Assembly (NCBI RefSeq): GCF_902804485.1
Contig: NZ_CADCST010000085.1
Coordinates: forward strand, 1 to 64,000
Length of the DNA stretch: 64,000 bases
Direction of reading: 5' to 3'
Origin: Flavobacterium collinsii
Lineage (GTDB): Bacteria; Bacteroidota; Bacteroidia; Flavobacteriales; Flavobacteriaceae
A model generated the notes under the pieces. It ran no database searches. It saw nothing but the letters and a program-made list of their open reading frames with translations, and had not been told where the DNA came from. A program made the position numbers and the translations under genes. This document shows positions 9,799 to 19,200 of the stretch, in pieces (positions within the stretch are counted from its first letter, which is position 1; every line of letters starts with the position of its first letter).

Positions 9799-10659
9799 AT
9801 GAAAAAGGTTTTTTTACTCGGGATCTCTATCGCTCTATTGGCTTGTCAGCAACAGTCAAATACAAATTTAAAGACACTTTACGCTCTTCCGAAGAAGCTA
9901 AAAGAAGTTTCAGGAATTACTTATTTCCCGGAAACGAATTTAATTTATGCTTTAGAGGACAGTGGTAACAAAAATGAGATTTATGCGATAAAGTCAGATG
10001 GGAAAATCGCAAAGGCAATCACAATTTCAAATGCGACAAATGTAGATTGGGAAGATATTACGAAAGACAAAAACGGGAATGTCTATATTGGAGATTTTGG
10101 GAATAACGACAACGAGCGTAAAGATTTGTGTATTTATAAAGTCAATAAGAACCAGTTGAATAAAGATCAGGCAGTGGCAGAGTATAAAGTTTCGTTTTCA
10201 TACCCGGAACAAACGCAATTTCCTCCAAAGAAAAAAGAACTGTTTTATGATGTTGAAGGTTTTTTTGAACATGGAAATTACTTTTATCTTTTTACCAAAA
10301 ACCGCAGTAAAAATTTTGATGGAACTGCTTTTGTTTATAAAATTTTGAATGCGCCCGGGACTCAAAAAGCTACTAAAATTGGAGAGTTTAAGACTTGTGA
10401 CAATTACAATCATTGTGTTTTAACCAGTGCGACAATTAGTCCAGACGGAAAAAAAGTAGTTTTATTAAGTCATGATAAAATTGTTTTGTTTAAAGGCTAT
10501 AAAAACGATTTGTTTCATAAAGGATCTCAAACCGAAATTAAACTGGATCACTTTTCACAAAAAGAAGCCATCGTTTTTAAAGACAATAACACCTTGCTGA
10601 TAGCCGATGAGAAGGCCAATAAGACTGGTGGAAATGTTTATGAGTTTAAGCTAAAATAA
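9799..10659 (+). CDS. SdiA-regulated-type beta-propeller lipoprotein
   Basis: The 286-residue protein has a lipoprotein signal peptide ending in the lipobox LLAC (Cys16). The mature part has the pattern of a beta-propeller: KEVSGITYFPETNLIYALEDSG, NVDWEDITKDKNGNVYIGDFGNN and KKVVLLSHDKIVLF are successive blades. This arrangement is seen in SdiA-regulated/esterase-like phytase-type proteins, which are often predicted to bind or hydrolyse phosphate esters. The role is not established. It is tandem with the orphan at 8609 but separated by 137 bases. Confidence 0.75.
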   Translation: MKKVFLLGISIALLACQQQSNTNLKTLYALPKKLKEVSGITYFPETNLIYALEDSGNKNEIYAIKSDGKIAKAITISNATNVDWEDITKDKNGNVYIGDFGNNDNERKDLCIYKVNKNQLNKDQAVAEYKVSFSYPEQTQFPPKKKELFYDVEGFFEHGNYFYLFTKNRSKNFDGTAFVYKILNAPGTQKATKIGEFKTCDNYNHCVLTSATISPDGKKVVLLSHDKIVLFKGYKNDLFHKGSQTEIKLDHFSQKEAIVFKDNNTLLIADEKANKTGGNVYEFKLK

Positions 10660-10661
10660 AA

Positions 10662-10878
10662 AGGTACTAAGGTGCTGAGGCTCTAAGTTTTTTTTGCCAC
10701 GAATTCACGAATTTTAGTTTACTGCATCATTTTTGAATCCCAGGAAAGAAAGCTTAGAATCTTAGTATCTTAAAAAAAAGTTAGCCATGAATTCACGAAT
10801 GATTTAAGAAATTAAAATTCGTGAATTCATGGCTAATTTTTAAACTCAGTACCTTAGAACCTAAGTCCCTTAGTCCCT
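10662..10878. repeat. Nested intergenic inverted repeats between convergent genes
   Basis: This gap holds several related modules. A perfect 20-bp inverted pair lies at 10781-10800 and 10817-10836 (unit ATTCACGAAT/GCCATG). A third same-type arm is at 10695-10714. Outside them lie quasi-tandem CTAAGGTNCTGAGG modules at 10662-10689 and, in the opposite sense, at 10753-10772 and 10845-10878. The whole could fold into one long branched hairpin and may end transcription from both sides. No ORF is credible here. Confidence 0.7.
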
Positions 10879-10884
10879 ATAAAA

Positions 10885-13800
10885 TCAAAAGCTGTAAGCC
10901 GCTCCAAAAATGACTCTTCCTGTTTCGTCTGGAGATTTGAAATAAGTGATTCTTGCGGTTAGCACATTGATTGCGTTCAGCCAAAGTCCGCCACCGTAAT
11001 CCTGATGCCATTTTCTGGAATTTTCACTATCAAGCCATATTCTTCCGTAGTCAAAACCACCCAGAATTCCGTAAGTGAACGGAGCAATTGTTTTTTGAAT
11101 TTTACCAATACTGAATCGTAAGTCGGTACTTTGCGAAAAATAAGAGCTTCCTAAAAAGCGTTCATTTCTGTAACCGCGTAGATCGGTATCACCACCTAAA
11201 GCAGCGCCCTGATAAAATTCATAATTATTGTTCAGCAGTGCTTTTCCTTTTAAAAGAGTAGCTAAAACCAGCTTTCCGTTAGAATCAATTTTATGCGTAA
11301 ATCCTAAAAGGCTTTCAAGAGTAGGGAAGTTTTGCTTGGTTTCATTTAGATTGGCTAACCACGCTGCCGAGATCATGAAAGTAACCCCCAAAGTTGGTTT
11401 CGCGGCAAAATCAGAATTCTTGAACTGATATTTGATTTTTGCTCCACCAAATGTCTGGCTTTCAAAAACATTTGGATTGATGATGTTAGGAATGTCAATA
11501 AATCGGTTTTTGGTTTCTTCTACTCTCATTTGTTGGAACATGGGTTGGATGCTGAACTCGCTTCCATATTGTCCGACATGTCTGATCGCTGCCGAAACAT
11601 TAAATTTCTGGATACGAACGCGGTTATAATCCATATCAAATTGTTCTGTATTATTGACAGTTTCATTTCCGTATCCAAAATAATTCATTGCAAAATTTGG
11701 AGTTGTGTACAGAGATTCAACGTCAATAACCCATTTACCAAGCAAACCAGGAAAATGCGTAGCATAATTAAATTCTAAACCTCCTGTTGCGAAATAATAA
11801 AAACCGTTTAAAACATGTTTTTGTGTATATGGATTTTGTTTAAAATTGTTGATGGTGTAGTTTAAGTTAAAACCAAGTTTTACACCATCGTCAGGATTGT
11901 ATCCTATATTTGGAAGTCCCGAAACCACATTGTATTTTGGTTTTTCATAATTGTATAAGTTCACATCGTAATCATCTGTCAGCTGCGTTCGCGTTTTTGA
12001 ATCCAGATTATAGGTGTTTTCTTTTGATTTAAAGTCATAGACAATAACTCTTTTTCCGTTTTCAATGTTATAAGTATCATTGTTTTGTCCGCCAATCAAA
12101 CGAATTTTTATGTTTGATTTTTGCTTGCCTGTTACCTCAAAAACATCGTTATCGTCCAAACCGTAAATCCATAAATTGGAAGTTTTGGCATCTGTAACGG
12201 TTTTGGTATACACTAATTCGTCACCTTCCTTTTTTATTCTGAAAACCTTAATTTCCAGCGTTTTTTTAGCGCTATGATTGATTACAAATTTGTCCTTTTT
12301 ATCCGTTCCGGCAATCATCACCGTATGGCTCAAAACATCAAAGTATTCGGAAGCATATTTTTGAAGTTCTTTTTTTCGGCTCTTTAACTTCTGTTGTATG
12401 TCTTTAATAGTCTCGTCCTGAACTTCTTTTGGCAGGTTTTTAAAGGCAGTGTCAATATCAGCATCGGTTAGGTTTTCCTGAATGTATTTTGCCTGAGCGA
12501 TCCAGTCTTTTTCGTCGGCAGTTCTTAAAAATGCCAAATCGAGTGGGTAAGGTTCTCTGTTGAGCCATTTTACGTTGTCGATTTTGTCTTTGAATGTACG
12601 CATGTGACGCAGCGCAGGAATGTTCATCAACAGTGAAAGTAAAGTACCGTCATATTTCGAAAAAGCCTGATCGCGATCGCGTGGAATTGGTTTGTAAGTA
12701 ATCTTTCCGTCTTTTTTATACTCACCCCAACGCCATTGATCATCATGTCTGTCCCAATCGCCAATCAGCATGTCAAACAAACGTGCTTTTATGTATTCGT
12801 TTTCATCAATCGTGTATTTTTCATCTTTATGAAGGTTTTTCATCATATCAGATGTGCTTATGATATCTGTTGGATTTCCAAAGTTTTTACCGTCCAGATG
12901 ATTGTCGGCAGGTCTTTCTTCGACCATGTACAACTCATCTCCAAAATTCGAATTAAATTCTTTTAAAGTATTTTGTTTCGGAATGTAATATATAATCGGA
13001 TTTGTATGCGCCAATCCTAGTTTGTCCGCCAGATTGCCAACTGCAAAAGGAGTATAAGGATGAGAGGTTGTGTAGAAGTCTAACAAAAAGTTTTCGGCAT
13101 AAGTGTTTTCAAAATCATTAACAATGTACTGATCTTTAAAGGCTACGGACTGTAAAAATTGTGTAGCACTTTTTTTCAATGCACGCAACACATATTCACG
13201 GCCTTTAGGATCAGATACTCTTAAGGATTTGGACTGGTGTCCGCCGCCTTCACGAATAGGTTTAAGCCCGCCCATTAAAGTGTCTAAAGTTGCCGTTTTA
13301 ACTTCGATCGGTAAGCTGTAATATTTTCTGTAATGATTTCCGAAAAGGAATTTATGGAATACACTTTTTTGAGTCATTTTTTCAGAATAGATGGAAGTGG
13401 TCATCTTAGCAGGGAAATTATTCGGAATATCAGCAGCCCAGTTGATTTCTTTTGCTTTTATGATTTCATGTTCAAAAAGTAATTTTTCGTGGTTGTTTTC
13501 ATTTCCAAAGAAAGAAACTTTGGCGTCTCCGCTTTTGAATAAAGTTAAAGTGGCGTAACCATTTCCTCCATAAGAGAAATCGGTTGAATTGATTGCTCTT
13601 GCAGCTTCAGATTTTGATCCTGCACCACTAATAATTTGCTTGATGTTTTCTTTGTTGACGTATTGAAGATTATGATCGTGTCCGGAAACTACAATTACAT
13701 TTTTCTGCTTTTGCAAAAGTGTCTTAATACGTTTGGAATAAATCGTATATTGTTTGTTTTGAATGTCCTGTGGACTGGCACCGGAAGTTTTTCGCAGTAA

Positions 13801-14619
13801 ATTAATGATAGAACCAATTACCGGAAGCGGGATTTTTTGTTCTAAAGGAAACAATTGTTTTTCTAATGAATATTGTCCGCCATGCGAACCGTTGCTCATC
13901 AGAGGGTGGTGAATAGCAAGGATAACTGTTTTTTCCTGGTTTTTATTCAGGATGCTTTCCAGTTCGTCAAAGAAATCCTCTCGGGTTTTGATGTCACAAT
14001 TGTCATTGATTGTGGGATGGTTGTCCCAGTCTTCCAGAAACCACTCACTGTCAATAGTTACTAAAGTTGCTGTACTGTCTATTTTTACATCTTCTATGGC
14101 ACAGCTTTTTCGGGGCAGGAAGGCTTTTTTATCGTTTAAATATTTAGTCACAAATTCGGCCTGACGTTCCAGACCTTTGATACCGTTGTACCAATCGTGG
14201 TTTCCGGGAATAACAATGGTTTTTCCTCTAAATCCTTTGGTGAGTTTTAACTGATTGGTAAGTTTTGTTTCTGCCAAAGCCTTTTCTGTAGCATTATCAT
14301 TAGCAGGAAAACCTTTCGGATAAATATTATCTCCTAAAAAAAGTAAAGTCGATTTTTTACTTGCTTTTTTTAGTTTTTGGTGCAGTAGTTCAAGTGTTTG
14401 TTGTGCTTTTTCTTCGTCGGCATTTCCGGCATCTCCTACTAAATAAAAAGTGTGGGCAATTTTTATGCTATCTGTTGCGTTTTCCGTTTCGTTAGCGCTG
14501 ACATTTTTACCGTATTGTGCTTTGTGTGTCGCACAGGAATAGGAGAGCAGCAATACCGTTATTGCCAAAGAACAAGTTTTAATTTTCGCAATAAAATGAT
14601 TATCCAAAAACAATTTCAT
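10885..14619 (-). CDS. Metallophosphoesterase with central kinase-like region and C-terminal outer-membrane beta-barrel
   Basis: The protein has 1244 residues. An N-terminal hydrophobic export signal covers about 13-29. A calcineurin-like phosphoesterase domain (about 55-370) shows GDAGN (62-66), GDN (96-98), GNHD (139-142), HH (237-238) and GHDH (313-316). From about 450 to 700 it resembles an atypical kinase: a Gly-rich turn at 458-460, LRALKK (K482), LIGDWDRHDDQW (618-629) and RDRDQAF (647-653), much like the DRH and DNG motifs of Fam20/CotH-type kinases. The rest, from about 890, is rich in alternating aromatic strands and ends in Phe, like a BamA/patatin-type surface antigen barrel. It is predicted to sit in the outer membrane with the enzyme part in the periplasm. 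The kinase assignment is inference. Confidence 0.85.
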   Translation of the reverse strand: MKLFLDNHFIAKIKTCSLAITVLLLSYSCATHKAQYGKNVSANETENATDSIKIAHTFYLVGDAGNADEEKAQQTLELLHQKLKKASKKSTLLFLGDNIYPKGFPANDNATEKALAETKLTNQLKLTKGFRGKTIVIPGNHDWYNGIKGLERQAEFVTKYLNDKKAFLPRKSCAIEDVKIDSTATLVTIDSEWFLEDWDNHPTINDNCDIKTREDFFDELESILNKNQEKTVILAIHHPLMSNGSHGGQYSLEKQLFPLEQKIPLPVIGSIINLLRKTSGASPQDIQNKQYTIYSKRIKTLLQKQKNVIVVSGHDHNLQYVNKENIKQIISGAGSKSEAARAINSTDFSYGGNGYATLTLFKSGDAKVSFFGNENNHEKLLFEHEIIKAKEINWAADIPNNFPAKMTTSIYSEKMTQKSVFHKFLFGNHYRKYYSLPIEVKTATLDTLMGGLKPIREGGGHQSKSLRVSDPKGREYVLRALKKSATQFLQSVAFKDQYIVNDFENTYAENFLLDFYTTSHPYTPFAVGNLADKLGLAHTNPIIYYIPKQNTLKEFNSNFGDELYMVEERPADNHLDGKNFGNPTDIISTSDMMKNLHKDEKYTIDENEYIKARLFDMLIGDWDRHDDQWRWGEYKKDGKITYKPIPRDRDQAFSKYDGTLLSLLMNIPALRHMRTFKDKIDNVKWLNREPYPLDLAFLRTADEKDWIAQAKYIQENLTDADIDTAFKNLPKEVQDETIKDIQQKLKSRKKELQKYASEYFDVLSHTVMIAGTDKKDKFVINHSAKKTLEIKVFRIKKEGDELVYTKTVTDAKTSNLWIYGLDDNDVFEVTGKQKSNIKIRLIGGQNNDTYNIENGKRVIVYDFKSKENTYNLDSKTRTQLTDDYDVNLYNYEKPKYNVVSGLPNIGYNPDDGVKLGFNLNYTINNFKQNPYTQKHVLNGFYYFATGGLEFNYATHFPGLLGKWVIDVESLYTTPNFAMNYFGYGNETVNNTEQFDMDYNRVRIQKFNVSAAIRHVGQYGSEFSIQPMFQQMRVEETKNRFIDIPNIINPNVFESQTFGGAKIKYQFKNSDFAAKPTLGVTFMISAAWLANLNETKQNFPTLESLLGFTHKIDSNGKLVLATLLKGKALLNNNYEFYQGAALGGDTDLRGYRNERFLGSSYFSQSTDLRFSIGKIQKTIAPFTYGILGGFDYGRIWLDSENSRKWHQDYGGGLWLNAINVLTARITYFKSPDETGRVIFGAAYSF

Positions 14620-14645
14620 AATTTAGTGGTGTAAAAATATTCTCT

Positions 14646-15824
14646 ATGAATTTAATAGAACAATCCGAAGATTTTGTTAGTAATTTACTCAAAGATAAAC
14701 TTTCTAATTTATATTCTTATCATAATTTTAACCATACTTTAACGGTAGTAAATGCTGTGAAAGAGCTTTGTAAAAAGGAAGATGTTAAGGCAGAGGAGAA
14801 AGAAATACTTTTGGTAGCGGCTTGGTTTCATGACACCGGATATGTAAAAGGTTATGAGAATCACGAGCAGGAGAGCGTGGGAATTGCTACAGTTTTTTTG
14901 AAAGAAAAAGAACAGTCGGATGAATTTATAGCACAGGTTTCCGGTTTGATCCTGGCAACAGTGAAAGAGTATATTCCTAAAACACATTTGGAGAAAATAA
15001 TTAAAGATGCAGATTTTGCTCATCTCATGGGAACCGAATACGCAACTACCTGTGAATTACTGCGTATTGAATTAAAAAATACCTGGAATTTAAATTTTTC
15101 TAATGCTGAATGGGCAAAAGAGAACCTGAATTTTTTAATGAACAAGCATCGATTTTATACGGATTATGCGCTTAGAAAATGGCAGCCTTTAAAAGAGAAA
15201 AACCTGCTTTTGGTTCAAAAGAAAATTGAAAAACAGGAAAAGAAAGAAGCGGATCGAATCGAAGAAGAAAACAGAAAGAAAGAGAAAGTTGAAAAGCCAG
15301 ATCGTGGCGTCGATACCCTGTTTCGTGTTACTTTAGGAAATCATACTCGTTTGAGTGGGATTGCCGACAGTAAAGCCAATATTCTATTGTCTGTTAATGC
15401 CATTATTATTTCGATTGCACTGTCTACGATTATCCCGAAATTGGACAGTCCGAAAAATGCACATCTTGTTATTCCTACTTTTGTGATGTTGATTTCTAGT
15501 GTGGTGACCATTATTTTTGCCATTCTTTCGACGAGACCCAAAGTAACTACGGGAGTTTTTACACGTGAAGATATCGAAGCCAAGAAAATTAACTTATTAT
15601 TCTTTGGAAACTTCTACAAAATGCCATTGGAAGAATATGATTGGGCGATGAACGAAATGATGAAAGATCGCGATTACTTGTATTCCACGATGATTAAAGA
15701 TTTGTATTACCTGGGGCTGGTTTTGCAACGCAAGTACAATTTACTGCGTATTGCTTACAATCTTTTTATGGTTGGGATAATTGTTACAGTGATCGCTTTT
15801 ATAATTGCTTTCAAATCAATATAA
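14646..15824 (+). CDS. HD domain fused to Pycsar-type transmembrane effector domain (DUF5706)
   Basis: The 392-residue protein has two parts. Residues 1-165 form an HD phosphohydrolase domain: H26/H29 in YHNFNHT, the WFHDTGY core, the EHE segment and a distal Asp in KDADFAHL. A charged coiled coil (about 185-215) follows. Residues 220-390 match the Pycsar effector TM domain, with the opening RVTLGNHTRLSGIADSKANI, then two adjacent helices (about 240-262 and 272-296) and a final helix near the C-terminus (about 368-390). Known PycTM proteins damage the membrane on cyclic-nucleotide binding; here no cyclase gene is adjacent. It is divergent from the phosphoesterase gene, with a gap of 26 bases. 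Confidence 0.85.
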   Translation: MNLIEQSEDFVSNLLKDKLSNLYSYHNFNHTLTVVNAVKELCKKEDVKAEEKEILLVAAWFHDTGYVKGYENHEQESVGIATVFLKEKEQSDEFIAQVSGLILATVKEYIPKTHLEKIIKDADFAHLMGTEYATTCELLRIELKNTWNLNFSNAEWAKENLNFLMNKHRFYTDYALRKWQPLKEKNLLLVQKKIEKQEKKEADRIEEENRKKEKVEKPDRGVDTLFRVTLGNHTRLSGIADSKANILLSVNAIIISIALSTIIPKLDSPKNAHLVIPTFVMLISSVVTIIFAILSTRPKVTTGVFTREDIEAKKINLLFFGNFYKMPLEEYDWAMNEMMKDRDYLYSTMIKDLYYLGLVLQRKYNLLRIAYNLFMVGIIVTVIAFIIAFKSI

Positions 15825-15848
15825 GCTCAACTAATTTTTAGTTGAGCT
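15824..15848. other. Perfect hairpin spanning two convergent stop codons
   Basis: An 11-bp stem (15824-15834 with 15838-15848) and a three-base loop overlap the stop codons of both convergent genes, which are 13 bases apart. There is no T run, so classical termination is doubtful. Confidence 0.6.
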
Positions 15849-18207
15849 CATCTAATAAGTCCTGATAGGTAATTTTTTTTGCCACTGGATTTGTGTTGTT
15901 GTTAATTACTTTTACCCTGATTGCTCTTAAACCTGAAACTCCTTGAAGATCTTCAACTTCAAATTGCTCAATAGAAGGCTCGAGAATTTTTTTGTGCTGC
16001 AAGTATTTGATGTACTTCAAATATTCAGCTTCCTCACTGTTTTGAGAATAGACAATTGTAATTTTCTCTTTCTCCGTAATACGTTCTTTTGTGCCTTTGA
16101 TATTCGATTTGTCGATGCGTTTTTTCACCACTTCATATCTGGCATTGTAGGTTCCGTCAACATCAAAGCGTTTTTCATCCATTCTGAAACGGATCGAAAG
16201 CGGAGAAGTAAACACTAAAATTAAAGAAGTCACATCCAGTTCATATGGGAGTGATTCTTTAAGCTGATGGTGTTCAAGCTCCATTTCACACAAGGTTTGT
16301 AATTGCCACAAACGTAAGTTGTGCAAATACATAATATCAAATGGCTGGGTTGGCGCAATAGAAGCGCCTATGTAAAGATTATGTTCTACACCATCGGTTT
16401 TAAATCGTTCGTAATAGTGTGGATAAATCTGCTGAGCTTCAAGTTGTTTTTTATCCAGAACCGATGCCAGTTTTTTATTGATAATAGACATTGCATTATC
16501 AAATTTCTTTCTTTCCTGATAAAACAATCCGCTCTTAGCGTCCAGACTTTCAAAGTACTGACGTTCGAGTTCTTCGCTTTTTTCGGTTTCTTTTGTATTC
16601 TTTAAAAGAGGATGAATTTCTTCTTCGATATAACGTTGTATATATTGCTCCGTATCTGCTTTTAAAGGTGCATCCAGTTCATCACAGAAGGATTCCAACT
16701 CAAATTTTCGCTGTTCCAAAAGTACCAGATTGGTGTTAGGATCCTGGGATTCGAAAATTTTTAACAAAGCGTTCAATTGATTTTTAAGATCAATCTTAAC
16801 CGTTTCATTTCGATGTTCAGAAGAACCTTTAATGTCGATTTGTCCGTAAAGCGGATACACATTTTTAAATACAATTTCTTTAAAAATATAATCCTTGGTA
16901 TGATTTATATTTTGGAAGTAGTTCTGTGATTCCCTTTTGAATTTCCAGTAGACACTAGGGTGAATTGTAGTGTATTCCCGTTGAATAATGGCTTCAATCT
17001 GGTGTTGCATATCCGTATTGTAACGATCAATAGTATCCGTCAGATACGGGAGAACCAGTTCCAGTTTTGTCGCATTAATAGTATTGAGTGCTTTTATCTT
17101 TGACGAAACCAATTCTACAACACCCAATAAATGCCCATCTTTTATAACAGGAGCAAAAACGCAACTTTGGATTCCTTGTTTTAATAAATGTTCTCCTAAT
17201 TTTATATTTGGTGATTCTTCAATGAATTTTTCGACATTAGAAATCACCAATGGTTCTTTATTGCCCAATAATTTTTCGAAAGTACATCCAAAGAAAGCAT
17301 TTTTACAATCGATTTCCTGATCTTTAGAAAGCAGGAAACTTTGTAACTGAGTGTCGAATTTAACAGGTCTTATGAATTTTTCCTCCTCAGGATTGTAAAC
17401 AATAAATCCAACCTTTAAATCTGGAATTTTAAAGATAGATTTAAAAATGTTGGATACGATTTCATCTGTCGCAACGTTTTTTGAATCAGGTTTCAATAAG
17501 TTACTTTTTAGATTCGAAATGGCACTTTCTGTCGTAGCATCAAATAAAGAAACAATTCCAAAGCCCTTTAAAATCCAGCTTCCCTTAGGGAATTTTGATT
17601 TCCAAAGTTCAAGATCATTGTAGTTGTCAAGCAGCAAATCAATATCTTCTTGGGTTAAGGGGACTGATTTTTCTGTTGGAATAATTTCCATAAAATCGGC
17701 ATTGTACAAAATGCGATAGTGTTTTTCTACTCCATTTTCGTCCGGAATATCATAGAAAAAAGGCTTATTAAAATCAATAGGTTGTTTGTAGTAAACGCCT
17801 AAAATTAGACAACAGTTGTTGACATAGAACTGATGATCGTCGAAATCACGAATTTCCATATCAAACTCAGAACCTGCGTTGTTTAGAATTTGTTTAAAAC
17901 GTTCGGTATAATTAAAAGATACATTTTGAAAAGGTATCGTAACCGCTTTTATTTCGTTATGCGTCAAGGCAGTCGGAAAGATGTCGGCCAAAAGGTTTTT
18001 GATTAAAGCTTCATTGTCTTTAATGATCGAGTATTCCTTAATTCCGGTTCTAAGTTCCGGAATGGATTCGATCTGTTTTAAAACAGCTTTTGCATAGTTA
18101 GCCCTGTAATCAACATCCGACAAAGCAATTTCCTCAAAAGATTCGATAAGCTTATGAAAGGATATGATCGTTTCGAAAGGACTTTCGTTGTGTAAATGAA
18201 TATCCAT
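15838..18207 (-). CDS. GAF domain-containing protein of unknown role
   Basis: The protein has about 789 residues from the ATG at 18207. An in-frame ATG at 18258 would add 17 residues that look unlike coding sequence conserved at protein level, so I prefer 18207. A single GAF domain is visible at about 240-395 (LKVGFIVYNPEEEKF, CVFAPVIKDGHLLGVVELVSS). The N-terminal ~220 residues and the long helical C-terminal half carry no domain I recognise, although the end (about 720-789) is a small alpha/beta unit. There are no membrane helices. Proteins of this layout are common in Flavobacteria. Function is unknown; ligand sensing by GAF is an inference. Confidence 0.85.
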   Translation of the reverse strand: MDIHLHNESPFETIISFHKLIESFEEIALSDVDYRANYAKAVLKQIESIPELRTGIKEYSIIKDNEALIKNLLADIFPTALTHNEIKAVTIPFQNVSFNYTERFKQILNNAGSEFDMEIRDFDDHQFYVNNCCLILGVYYKQPIDFNKPFFYDIPDENGVEKHYRILYNADFMEIIPTEKSVPLTQEDIDLLLDNYNDLELWKSKFPKGSWILKGFGIVSLFDATTESAISNLKSNLLKPDSKNVATDEIVSNIFKSIFKIPDLKVGFIVYNPEEEKFIRPVKFDTQLQSFLLSKDQEIDCKNAFFGCTFEKLLGNKEPLVISNVEKFIEESPNIKLGEHLLKQGIQSCVFAPVIKDGHLLGVVELVSSKIKALNTINATKLELVLPYLTDTIDRYNTDMQHQIEAIIQREYTTIHPSVYWKFKRESQNYFQNINHTKDYIFKEIVFKNVYPLYGQIDIKGSSEHRNETVKIDLKNQLNALLKIFESQDPNTNLVLLEQRKFELESFCDELDAPLKADTEQYIQRYIEEEIHPLLKNTKETEKSEELERQYFESLDAKSGLFYQERKKFDNAMSIINKKLASVLDKKQLEAQQIYPHYYERFKTDGVEHNLYIGASIAPTQPFDIMYLHNLRLWQLQTLCEMELEHHQLKESLPYELDVTSLILVFTSPLSIRFRMDEKRFDVDGTYNARYEVVKKRIDKSNIKGTKERITEKEKITIVYSQNSEEAEYLKYIKYLQHKKILEPSIEQFEVEDLQGVSGLRAIRVKVINNNTNPVAKKITYQDLLDELN

Positions 18208-18358
18208 CTGAAGTGGTTTAGACTGTAAATTTAAGCATAAATTAAGAATTTTTAGCATTTCATTATTTCTTTCCTTTATAACAGCATAGAGCGAAAAAAA
18301 GCTTGTAAAGACTAGGGTTAAAAAGTATTTTTTTTGTTTAACAAAATATTAACGTAAT

Positions 18359-18386
18359 TAATAACGGAACGATCGTTCCGTTATTA
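18359..18386. promoter_or_regulatory. Operator palindrome upstream of the SDR gene
   Basis: This is a perfect 28-bp palindrome with half-site ACGGAAC and centre GATC. It abuts the -7 element TATCTTTG at 18387-18394, so a bound repressor would cover the -33 to -7 spacer. The same half-sites recur upstream of the TetR gene at 19201-19226. Confidence 0.85.
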
Positions 18387-18394
18387 TATCTTTG
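18387..18394 (+). promoter_or_regulatory. Promoter -7 element of the SDR gene
   Basis: TATCTTTG fits TAnnTTTG. It lies 42 bases before the ATG at 18437, directly after the operator. Confidence 0.7.
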
Positions 18395-18436
18395 TGTGAG
18401 AATAATCAAATAATCAGTAATTTAATAACAATTAAA

Positions 18437-19189
18437 ATGAAAAAATTAGAGAATAAAGTAGCCATTGTAACAGGTGGAAATAGTGGAATAGGGTACGCCG
18501 CTGCAGCAGATTTGGTGGCAAATGGGGCAAAAGTAATTGTGACAGGAAGAAACAAAGAAGCTTTAGCAAAAGCAGAAGCTGAATTGAAAGTAACCGGAAT
18601 TGCATCGGACCAATCCGATTTAAAATCAATTGACGGTTTAGTTGCCGAAGTGAAGGACAAATTTGGTAAAATTGATATTCTGTTTTTAAATGCCGGAATC
18701 GCTTCTTTTGCTCCTTTGGAATCTGCTTCAGAAGGTCATTATGATTCGATTATGGATGTGAACGTTAAGGGAGTTTATTTTACACTTCAAAAACTGTTGC
18801 CTATTTTAAATGACGGAGGTTCTGTTATTTTTAATACCTCTATAAATGCCAATGTTGGTATGGAAAATTCAGGAGTTTATGCGGCAAGTAAAGCGGCTTT
18901 GTTATCTTTAAACCGTGTTTTTGCAACAGAACTGGCACCCAGAAATATCAGAATTAATGCGATTTCACCGGGGCCTATTGAAACGCCTATTTTTGGAAAA
19001 TTAGGATTAGAAAAAGCAGAAATCGAAGGATTTGGTGCAGCGTTAAGCGATAAAATTTTATTGAAACGTTTTGGTAAAGCTTCAGAGATTGCTAAGACAG
19101 TAACTTTTCTTGCCTCAGACGATGCTTCGTTTATTACAGGAACCGAAATTGTGGTAGACGGTGGGCTTACTGTAAACACAGTGGTTTAA
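18437..19189 (+). CDS. SDR family NAD(P)-dependent oxidoreductase
   Basis: The 250-residue protein is a classical short-chain dehydrogenase. It has VTGGNSGIGYA (the TGxxxGIG dinucleotide site) at about 9-19, NAGIAS at about 80, a catalytic Ser in FNTSIN, and YAASK with the Tyr and Lys near 150-154. Arg after the Gly motif (GRNKEA) suggests NADPH preference. The start at 18437 is used because the upstream in-frame GTG lies inside the promoter region. The substrate is unknown. It is preceded by an operator identical in half-site to that of the TetR gene 70 bases downstream, so it is very likely the direct target of that repressor. Confidence 0.93.
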   Translation: MKKLENKVAIVTGGNSGIGYAAAADLVANGAKVIVTGRNKEALAKAEAELKVTGIASDQSDLKSIDGLVAEVKDKFGKIDILFLNAGIASFAPLESASEGHYDSIMDVNVKGVYFTLQKLLPILNDGGSVIFNTSINANVGMENSGVYAASKAALLSLNRVFATELAPRNIRINAISPGPIETPIFGKLGLEKAEIEGFGAALSDKILLKRFGKASEIAKTVTFLASDDASFITGTEIVVDGGLTVNTVV

Positions 19190-19200
19190 TTTTTTGCTCT

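Noticed and set aside
11228..14164. Plus-strand open frames opposite the large phosphoesterase gene
   Set aside because: They are frames on the reverse of a conserved long gene, without promoter or conserved motif.
14646..18207. A complete Pycsar defence locus
   Set aside because: No cyclase gene lies next to the effector-like gene, and the convergent GAF protein has no cyclase motif.
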